64,000 bases of DNA from Oxalobacteraceae bacterium (GTDB lineage: Bacteria; Pseudomonadota; Gammaproteobacteria; Burkholderiales; Burkholderiaceae_D). The position numbers were made by a program, and so were the translations under genes. Of this stretch, positions 57,410 to 62,610 are shown piece by piece (position 1 is the first letter of the stretch; each line of letters begins with the position of its first letter). The notes under the pieces are model-generated. The model did no database searches and had not been told where the DNA came from. It saw only the letters and a program-made list of their open reading frames with translations. Location of the stretch: the NCBI GenBank assembly GCA_030698225.1, contig JAUYNR010000016.1:62001-126000 (forward strand), read 5' to 3'.

Positions 57410-57515
57410 TGATAAAAATGTGGAGTATAAGAAAAAACAGGCATATTCACGCAGGTATTTTCTTGGTTGTTGAAAAATACAGATTGATGTATATGTGGGC
57501 GAGGTGCCGTAGCAT
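57410..57515 (+). repeat. Degenerate copy of the dispersed ~100-bp repeat
   Basis: ATGTGGAGTATAAGAAAAAA, GGCATATTCACGCAGGTATT, then TGTTGAAAAATACAGATTGA and TGTATATGTGGGCGAGGTGC follow the family order with many changes. It lies just beyond the end of the duplicated glutamate dehydrogenase fragment. Confidence 0.6.
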
Positions 57516-57612
57516 GGCGCTGAACTTGCGAAGTCCAACATTCGTTAGCGGAATCTGTGAGTGCCAGATGTTGGTCTTTGCAGCCCAACCTACGTGTTGA
57601 CGTTCTCCATTT

Positions 57613-57966
57613 TCAGGGTAATTTTTCTTGAAACTTCTTGTTTGCTTTAGCCTGCTCAATTGCATGATTAATTGTCGAATTCAAAATGGACGGCGCATGA
57701 GCATTCTCTTCAACTGGCAAATAAAATGACCCAAAAAAATCAGGTCCAGAATCGCTGAAGATCCAGACGCATGAGCGAATTTCAACATGTCCAAAGTTTC
57801 TTTTTGAAGAAGAAAAGCCAAACTCAACGACGCAAGGAACCCCAAGAATTACTACCCTAGCCTCTTCATGGGCAGTTGATTCTTTGGACTCTTTAACCAA
57901 AGACACCCCAGCTTTGCACTGCAAATAAAGGCGAGACGCCTTAGCATCGTCAATTTTCATAATCAT
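57613..57966 (-). CDS. Hypothetical protein, low GC
   Basis: This 117-residue protein (MIMKIDDAKASRLYLQCKAG..., ...VILGVPCVVEFGFSSSKRNF, GSFYLPVEENAHAP, AIEQAKANKKFQEKLP) is not recognised. It looks soluble and beta-rich with a C-terminal helix; three cysteines are present. Base composition is distinctly lower in GC than the core genes. No good ribosome-binding site is seen before either of the two ATGs, so the start and even expression are uncertain. Confidence 0.5.
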   Translation of the reverse strand: MIMKIDDAKASRLYLQCKAGVSLVKESKESTAHEEARVVILGVPCVVEFGFSSSKRNFGHVEIRSCVWIFSDSGPDFFGSFYLPVEENAHAPSILNSTINHAIEQAKANKKFQEKLP

Positions 57967-58090
57967 TGATTAATTGCTTACGGCGCATGCTGTATAGCAA
58001 AATTTAGCTTTCGGAATGGTGGTTGAAATACTAATCGTCGGTACTTTTAACTGATATCCATGGATAATTTAGGTGCTTTTAAGTAATTTT

Positions 58091-58140
58091 ACAGTAACTA
58101 TATGTTCGTTATGGAACTTTTTAGTTCTGTAAAGTTACTT
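58091..58140. promoter_or_regulatory. Inverted repeat upstream of the HTH gene (possible operator)
   Basis: ACAGTAACT (58090-58098) and AAGTTACTTT (58132-58141) form an inverted repeat around TTAGTTCTGTAA in an AT-rich stretch before the regulator start. It would suit autoregulation by the encoded HTH protein. Sequence evidence only. Confidence 0.3.
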
Positions 58141-58164
58141 TGTAAGTTGGTAGCGTTCCAACAC

Positions 58165-58614
58165 ATGAACGCCACAAACGAAACGATCAGACAACAATTC
58201 AGCGCACGACTGAAGAAAGAATTCATTCGTGCCGGATTGCCTGTATCAAGCCCCACTCAGATTGCGAACGAGTTCAATCGCCAGTACCCGTTACACAAAG
58301 TGACGGCCCAAACGATGCGCAAGTGGTTGTTGGCGGATGCTATCCCTACGCAGGCGAAGCTTTTGGCGCTTGCTGACTGGCTTGGCGTGTCGCCTCAATG
58401 GTTACGATTTGGCATGGGAGCGCGGAAGCCGTCGAAATCAAGTGAAATCACGTCTTATGAGACTGCAGTCCAATCAGAAATCACCGTCTATGGTCAGCAG
58501 CAGGCCCTGCTCGTTCCTGTGGTCGAACTCTTGACTCGCCTGTCTCCTTCAAACGTGCGTTTGGTAGAAAATATCGTTCGGTGTGTACTTGCCGAGCAGG
58601 ACATCAATGCATGA
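58165..58614 (+). CDS. XRE-like helix-turn-helix transcriptional regulator
   Basis: The 149-residue protein begins MNATNETIRQQFSARLKKEF. Its HTH spans SSPTQIANEFNRQYPLHKVT, AQTMRKWLLADAIPTQAKLL and ALADWLGVSPQWLRFG, a lambda-repressor-like type common in betaproteobacterial genomic islands and prophages. The remaining ~60 residues (QALLVPVVELLTRLSPSNVR) are helical and probably dimerise. The ATG at 58165 is chosen to fit the domain; the frame runs 21 codons further into AT-rich upstream DNA. No phage genes lie nearby. Confidence 0.75.
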   Translation: MNATNETIRQQFSARLKKEFIRAGLPVSSPTQIANEFNRQYPLHKVTAQTMRKWLLADAIPTQAKLLALADWLGVSPQWLRFGMGARKPSKSSEITSYETAVQSEITVYGQQQALLVPVVELLTRLSPSNVRLVENIVRCVLAEQDINA

Positions 58615-58671
58615 TTGACTGTTCAAGGCCATAAGCCGCATTCCATTGCCATACGTGATATTTTATGATAA

Positions 58672-58775
58672 ATCAGTGGGGTATGCCGATAAACATGGCA
58701 TTTACCGCATGATTTCATTGCGTGTTTAAAAATACAATTGACAGTATATTTTCCGGCACAGCGCATTGCATTCTG
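58672..58775 (+). repeat. Dispersed ~100-bp repeat copy (near-identical to 54057)
   Basis: CAGTGGGGTATGCCGATAAA, CATGGCATTTACCGCATGAT, then TGTTTAAAAATACAATTGAC and AGTATATTTTCCGGCACAGC. Similarity to the 54057 copy continues through AGCATGGTCAGGAAAGCCTC to about 58816 and resumes at the promoter-like module. Confidence 0.88.
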
Positions 58776-58843
58776 CGGCCAGCATGGTCAGGAAAGCCTC
58801 GACCTGCGGTGCTCCGATGCCGGCGGATAGCGTACCCGGTAAA

Positions 58844-58880
58844 GGTAGACCTTCCTGGTGCTCTGGCTATACTCAAAATA
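58844..58880 (+). promoter_or_regulatory. Promoter-like dispersed module (copy 4)
   Basis: TAGACC at 58846-58851, 16 nt, TATACT at 58868-58873, then CAAAATAGAG. It lies ~105 nt before the lipoprotein gene at 58977. Confidence 0.5.
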
Positions 58881-58909
58881 GAGTTTTCGTGTGACTGATG
58901 ACCGTACCG

Positions 58910-58956
58910 GTGTATGCCGCAGGGTCTGCAGCATACGGTAGATAAACGCTAATCGC
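58910..58956 (+). repeat. Short repeat shared with the KTSC gene tail
   Basis: GCCGCAGGGTCTGCAGCATA, then CGGTAGATAAACGCTAATCG closely matches 55129-55163 (GCCGCAGGGTTTGCGGCATA, CGGCGGACAAACGCTATTCG). A GCCGCA/TGCGGC stem is possible in the latter. It forms the start of the leader of the lipoprotein gene here and the read-through tail of the KTSC frame there. Confidence 0.55.
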
Positions 58957-58976
58957 TAGGGGTGTGGGAGAACTAT

Positions 58977-59507
58977 ATGAACATCCGCAACATTGTTGCC
59001 GGTTTCATCGGGTTATTTTTGCTCGTGGGCTGCGCGCAAATGATGGCGCAGCAGCGCGTCAAAGAGATACAGACCAAATTCCTGGCCGCACGGGATGTTT
59101 GCAAGCAACGCTACGAGCAGGGTACTTACAAGACGTATACCGAGCGAACCAAGTGCTTAAATGACTCCGCTCTACAAATCGCGGTCGAAGCGGAATACCC
59201 ATATTTGGATCTCGTAGTTCTGGGTAATGCGTACCGTGCGTCCCTGGCAAAGCGCATTGATGATGGCTTCACCAACGAGACGGACGCATCCTTGCTTCAA
59301 GCCCAGCTTGGCACCCTCATCGCTCAAGAAGAGCAAAAACGCAATGCTCTTGCGATTCAGGTACGTTCCGAACAGCAGCGAGCTCAAGCAGCCTCTGTGT
59401 ATTCTGTTGGCTCCATTCTTCAGGGTATGGCCGTATATCAGCAGTCGCTTCAACCGCGTATGCCTGTTACCTGCATCCAAACCGGAAATATCGTCACGTG
59501 CAACTGA
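58977..59507 (+). CDS. Hypothetical lipoprotein
   Basis: The 176-residue precursor has a signal with lipobox (IVAGFIGLFLLVGCAQ). The mature part is helical and Gln/Arg/Ala-rich (TKFLAARDVCKQRYEQGTYK, LLQAQLGTLIAQEEQKRNAL), with a C-terminal pair of cysteines (PVTCIQTGNIVTCN). The TCIQTGNIVTCN tail recalls short C-terminal motifs of other small proteobacterial lipoproteins. GGGAG lies 7 nt before the ATG at 58977; a GTG at 58962 is less likely. The FRG-domain gene follows after 19 nt. Confidence 0.72.
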   Translation: MNIRNIVAGFIGLFLLVGCAQMMAQQRVKEIQTKFLAARDVCKQRYEQGTYKTYTERTKCLNDSALQIAVEAEYPYLDLVVLGNAYRASLAKRIDDGFTNETDASLLQAQLGTLIAQEEQKRNALAIQVRSEQQRAQAASVYSVGSILQGMAVYQQSLQPRMPVTCIQTGNIVTCN

Positions 59508-59526
59508 TTGCAGATACGGAAGACCG

Positions 59527-60258
59527 ATGAGCAACAAGCAAAAAGAAATCCAGATTCAATCCTGGACCCGATTTTGTCAGTTGGTCGAAGAGGCCGAGGA
59601 GTGCACTGGCAAATTTTTTTTGTTTCGCGGAGTCACGGATCGGAACCATCGTCTCATCCCAAAGATCGGTCGACCAGACGCGAGAAAAGATCCGCAGAAC
59701 GGAGCCTCGCTAGCACATTCACAGGAGCACGAGGGGCGTGCCCTTGAGATGTTTAAGCGAACGGCACGTGCCCAAGTCTCCTATGAACCGAACTCGGATC
59801 TTGAGTGGCTTTCGGTTGCACAGCATTTTGGCGCGCCTACGAGGTTGCTCGATTGGTCTGAGAGTCCATTCGTCGCTGCTTACTTCGCGATGGAAAAGGC
59901 AGGAACGACTGGATCGCCAGCTATTTACGTATTAGAGGCTCCGCCATTCGCAAATCCAGATGAGTTGCGCGAACCGTTTTCCTTATCGGAGGTGCGAACC
60001 TATCTCCCGCCGTACATTACTCCACGAATTCAGGTCCAGCGAAGTGTATTCACCGTTCATCCGTGTCCATCGTCAGAGTACGTTCCACCATCACTAGCGA
60101 TCTGGGTGTTTCCTCAAGGGAAGCCGTGCTTCGATATCAAACGTACAGTTGATCGGTGTGGATTCAATCGTGCCTCCCTATTCCCCGATCTTCAAGGGCT
60201 CGCGGAATACGTCGGATGGTTGTACAAATGGGGGCGCATCCCTGACGAGCTTTCATAG
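59527..60258 (+). CDS. FRG-domain protein
   Basis: The 243-residue protein has the FRG domain signature: FFLFRGVTDRNHRLIPKIGR, LEWLSVAQHFGAPTRLLDWS and ESPFVAAYFAMEKAG. The F-R-G box, the Q-H-x-G-x-P-T-R-L-L-D-W block and the AYFA helix are all intact. FRG domains occur in bacterial and phage accessory genes and have been linked to anti-phage systems, but the activity is not established to my knowledge. The attC site starts 8 nt after the stop codon, so the gene sits like an integron cassette. The shorter start at 59527 is preferred over the frame running back into the lipoprotein gene. Confidence 0.85.
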   Translation: MSNKQKEIQIQSWTRFCQLVEEAEECTGKFFLFRGVTDRNHRLIPKIGRPDARKDPQNGASLAHSQEHEGRALEMFKRTARAQVSYEPNSDLEWLSVAQHFGAPTRLLDWSESPFVAAYFAMEKAGTTGSPAIYVLEAPPFANPDELREPFSLSEVRTYLPPYITPRIQVQRSVFTVHPCPSSEYVPPSLAIWVFPQGKPCFDIKRTVDRCGFNRASLFPDLQGLAEYVGWLYKWGRIPDELS

Positions 60259-60266
60259 AAATATCG

Positions 60267-60356
60267 GCCCTAACATCATTCGAGCCGACGCAGTGAAACG
60301 TCGTGGGCGCTACGCGGTTCTGTTCGGAGCCGGTGCGGCTCAAGAAAACGTTAGGC
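60267..60356 (+). other. Integron-type attC site
   Basis: The left core is GCCCTAAC (60267-60274) and the right core is GTTAGGC (60350-60356), nearly perfect inverse complements. The inner pair is TTCGAGCCGACGC (60280-60292) against GTGCGGCTCAAG (60333-60344), matching except for an unpaired A in the left arm, the extrahelical base typical of attC. The intervening ~40 nt can fold further. Position 8 nt after one stop codon and 20 nt before the next start is the cassette arrangement. Confidence 0.75.
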
Positions 60357-60376
60357 GTGTTGCGAAAGGATCGCCC

Positions 60377-60799
60377 ATGAGAACCCTGTTGTTATGTCTT
60401 GTTTTGTCATTCCCGTTACTCTGCATGGCAGAAGTATTCCGGTGCGGTGAACCAAAAGGCATCGCTATGTGGTCACTGCAAAACCATAAAGTCGCCCCGG
60501 ACGGATTCGCTGGCGTTCAGCCCGTGGTTATCGTTGAAGGCGCAGAAATGACCATTGTTTGGGGAGACACAAAGCAAACAAATCCAGGTGCCCCCGACAA
60601 AGTATGGAAGGCCGCGGTGTTTCTCCATACTGAAGATACGATAAGCGGCGTCGCGGTGGATGATGGCCCGAGGGGCTCCGCCTCGATGCTATACACCATC
60701 GACATCAAGCGAGGTTACCTCTATTTTTCGACGCACAAGAACAGTGTGCTGTTGAACGCATCTGGTGCATCCACATTTGTTTCGAAATGTTCCCAATGA
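60377..60799 (+). CDS. Secreted hypothetical protein (putative cassette gene)
   Basis: The 140-residue precursor begins with a signal peptide (MRTLLLCLVLSFPLLCMAEV). The mature part contains FRCGEPKGIAMWSLQNHKVA, VVIVEGAEMTIVWGDTKQTN and ASMLYTIDIKRGYLYFSTHK, beta-rich with two cysteines near the ends, probably one disulfide. No family is recognised. The ATG at 60377 is the first after the attC site; the open frame runs back through attC into the FRG gene, which is not used as a start. Confidence 0.7.
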   Translation: MRTLLLCLVLSFPLLCMAEVFRCGEPKGIAMWSLQNHKVAPDGFAGVQPVVIVEGAEMTIVWGDTKQTNPGAPDKVWKAAVFLHTEDTISGVAVDDGPRGSASMLYTIDIKRGYLYFSTHKNSVLLNASGASTFVSKCSQ

Positions 60800-60878
60800 G
60801 AGCGATGGGATCAACATTGCTCACCACTGCAGGCGATTCGTTTCAAAGCCTGCCTATCAAGGCCGTAAGCCGCACCCC

Positions 60879-60913
60879 GTAGGGCGTCAATAAGCGCAGC
60901 GCATTGCGCCGCA
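60879..60913 (-). repeat. REP sequence of the RAYT type
   Basis: GTAGGGCGTCAATAAGCGCA, then GCGCATTGCGCCGC. It is the inverse of the REPs at 61056 and 61679 and can fold through GGCG/CGCC and GCGC pairs. It lies ~230 nt upstream of the RAYT start; the rest of 60800-61144 has no other supported feature. Confidence 0.8.
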
Positions 60914-61055
60914 TGTTCTAAACATACCTGCCAGTGTATTTTGAAAACCACAGGCGATACGTGCGGGAACATGCCTGTTTTGCCTGATACCCCAATATTT
61001 TTGTAAAGCCATGCAGACGGGGCTGCGCAATACTTCAGCCATACTTCATCAGCTT

Positions 61056-61089
61056 GCGGCGCAATGCGCTTCGCTTATTGACGCCCTAC
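61056..61089 (+). repeat. REP sequence upstream of RAYT
   Basis: GCGGCGCAATGCGCTTCGCT, then TATTGACGCCCTAC, ends about 55 nt before the RAYT start codon. Together with the inverted REP at 60879 it forms a REPIN-like pair. Confidence 0.8.
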
Positions 61090-61144
61090 CTTGGTTACGG
61101 TGTTGATACACGTCACCGCATGATGTGTATGCTAAATTCCAGCA

Positions 61145-61675
61145 ATGCCTAATTACCGACGCGCCTGGCATCCGGGCGGCACTTACTTCTTTACGGTCAA
61201 TCTGCTGCAGCGATCCGGCAACGATCTGCTGGTGCGGCATATCGATCTTCTGCGCGATGCAGTACGCGAGGTGCGGATCTCGCATCCATTCACCATCCAC
61301 GCATGGGTCGTGTTGCCTGATCATCTGCATTGCGTGATCGAGCTGCCGGTGGGCGATGCGGATTTTGCGGTGCGCTGGCGCCTGATAAAAATCCGCTTTT
61401 CCAAATCCCTGCCCCGGACCGAATGGCGCTCCTCAGTGCGCGAGCGTCGCGGCGAACGTGGCATTTGGCAGCGGCGTTATTGGGAGCATCTGATTCGCGA
61501 CGACCGCGATTTTGCTGCGCACATGGATTACGTCCATATCAATCCGCTCAAGCATGGCTTGGTACGCAGGGTGATTGACTGGCCGTATTCGACGTTTCAC
61601 CTGTTGGCAGCGCACGGCGTTTATCCTGCGGATTGGGCTGGCGCCGATGAGGGTCAGATGGATTATCAGGAGTAG
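61145..61675 (+). CDS. REP-associated tyrosine transposase (RAYT)
   Basis: The 176-residue Y1 transposase has the HUH motif in HAWVVLPDHLHCVIELP (His60 and His62), the catalytic tyrosine in HMDYVHINPLKHGLV (Tyr129), and the family start MPNYRRAWHPGGTYFFTVNL. RAYTs are single-copy relatives of IS200/IS605 transposases that nick REP hairpins and are thought to spread them. This one is bracketed by REPs at 60879, 61056 and 61679, the textbook arrangement. All catalytic residues are present. It should be active on the GGCGTCAATAAGCGC type and perhaps the related REPIN at 50478. Confidence 0.93.
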   Translation: MPNYRRAWHPGGTYFFTVNLLQRSGNDLLVRHIDLLRDAVREVRISHPFTIHAWVVLPDHLHCVIELPVGDADFAVRWRLIKIRFSKSLPRTEWRSSVRERRGERGIWQRRYWEHLIRDDRDFAAHMDYVHINPLKHGLVRRVIDWPYSTFHLLAAHGVYPADWAGADEGQMDYQE

Positions 61676-61677
61676 GC

Positions 61678-62028
61678 ATGCGGCGCAATGCGCTGCGCTT
61701 ATTGACGCCCAACGTGTTATTTGATGATAAATCATGGGGTATGCCGATAAACATCGGATCCCCCGTGTCGGCTGGCGATCAGGAGAAAATTGCCGACTGT
61801 TTGTTCGACTTCGCGAACACAGGTTACAGCTTGAAAGATTGGCTGAAGGAATGCGCCAGTTTCTCTAAAGCTGCTGTCGAAGATTACGTCAAGAAGAATC
61901 CACCCTTGGATGCCTGCTGCGACATCTGCAATGCAAACAAGCATTACGTGATCACCAAGTACACCCCGGTCACAGACAACGTCTCCGCCTGCGGTAACTA
62001 CGTTGACAAACGTAGTTGCCGTGACTAG
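61678..62028 (+). CDS. Hypothetical Cys-rich protein with repeat-derived N-terminus
   Basis: The 116-codon frame begins inside the REP and truncated repeat (residues 1-27, MRRNALRLLTPNVLFDDKSW...), so its first ~27 residues are translated repeat DNA. The remainder (SAGDQEKIADCLFDFANTGY, KNPPLDACCDICNANKHYVI, SACGNYVDKRSCRD) has six cysteines and looks like a genuine small domain of unknown family. The repeat probably cut off the original 5' end. A GGAG motif near the RAYT stop could drive the new start; otherwise it is a pseudogene. Confidence 0.45.
   Translation: MRRNALRLLTPNVLFDDKSWGMPINIGSPVSAGDQEKIADCLFDFANTGYSLKDWLKECASFSKAAVEDYVKKNPPLDACCDICNANKHYVITKYTPVTDNVSACGNYVDKRSCRD
61679..61713 (+). 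repeat. REP sequence downstream of RAYT
   Basis: TGCGGCGCAATGCGCTGCGC, then TTATTGACGCCCAAC begins 3 nt after the RAYT stop codon, in the same orientation as the REP at 61056. Confidence 0.82.
61720..61756 (+). repeat. Truncated copy of the dispersed ~100-bp repeat
   Basis: TATTTGATGATAAATCATGG, then GGTATGCCGATAAACAT. Only the first third of the element is present; it breaks off where other copies continue CATTTACCGC. The lead-in TTTGATGATAAATCA is shared with the copies at 58672 and 62440. Confidence 0.7.
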
Positions 62029-62067
62029 CATCAATAATACCAATTCAACTCTAAAAGGAGAACTCAA

Positions 62068-62364
62068 ATGTTGATGAAAAATCTATTGATGGCTGTAGCG
62101 ATGAGTACCGTTGCCGCCTCCGCATTCTCCGACGATGCCGCACGGGCGGCGGCGAAGCAAGTGATCGAGCTGAAAGACGGTTCGAAGCTGTACATCTTCA
62201 AGGACGGAAAAACGGCCATGGAAAATAAATACGGTCGTGCTTTCCGCATGAAAAAGGGCATGGTGATGGAAACCAAGGATGGCCAGACGCTCATGATGCA
62301 TGGCGACGAAGTGATGCGCCTGGAATCCCTGCTCAAAGAGGGGCATGGACATGACAATAATTAG
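62068..62364 (+). CDS. copK: CopK-family periplasmic copper-binding protein
   Basis: The 98-residue precursor has a signal peptide (MLMKNLLMAVAMSTVAASAF) and a ~75-residue mature part with the CopK pattern: VIELKDGSKLYIFKDGKTAM, ENKYGRAFRMKKGMVMETKD and LMMHGDEVMRLESLLKEGHG. The methionines that bind Cu(I) in Cupriavidus metallidurans CopK and the histidine-rich end are kept. It binds copper in the periplasm during copper stress. No copA, copB or copRS genes are nearby, so it is an orphan. AGGAGAACTCAA precedes the ATG. Confidence 0.85.
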   Translation: MLMKNLLMAVAMSTVAASAFSDDAARAAAKQVIELKDGSKLYIFKDGKTAMENKYGRAFRMKKGMVMETKDGQTLMMHGDEVMRLESLLKEGHGHDNN

Positions 62365-62387
62365 CAAGCGCAGCCTGCGTTGCCGTT

Positions 62388-62433
62388 GATCGGGTCGAGC
62401 TAACGGGCGCAATCCCGTTAGCTCGACCCGATC
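62388..62433. terminator. Perfect 20-bp hairpin after copK
   Basis: GATCGGGTCGAGCTAACGGG, a 6-nt loop CGCAAT, and the exact inverse. There is no T-run after it (GGCGCTATTTGATG), so it is either a terminator of the stem-only kind, an RNA-protecting hairpin, or a protein-binding site. It separates copK from the dispersed repeat and the convergent glutamate dehydrogenase gene. Confidence 0.55.
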
Positions 62434-62439
62434 GGCGCT

Positions 62440-62560
62440 ATTTGATGTTAAATACTTGGAGTATGCCGATAAACATGCCATCTCCCGCGCAATTTCATTG
62501 CGCGTTTAAAAATACATCCAGCAGTATATTTTTGGCGGTCACGCGCTGCATTGCGCAGCC
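62440..62560 (+). repeat. Dispersed ~100-bp repeat copy
   Basis: TATTTGATGTTAAATACTTG, GAGTATGCCGATAAACATGC, then CGCGTTTAAAAATACATCCA and GCAGTATATTTTTGGCGGTC. It ends about 50 nt past the stop codon of the glutamate dehydrogenase gene on the opposite strand. Confidence 0.82.
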
Positions 62561-62610
62561 AGCGAGCGCCAATACCGCCATTCAATCCCGCCACCCTTTG
62601 CCACAACTCG

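Noticed and set aside
54057-62560. CRISPR array
   Set aside because: The repeats are ~100 bp, thousands of bases apart, and have no regular spacers or cas genes.
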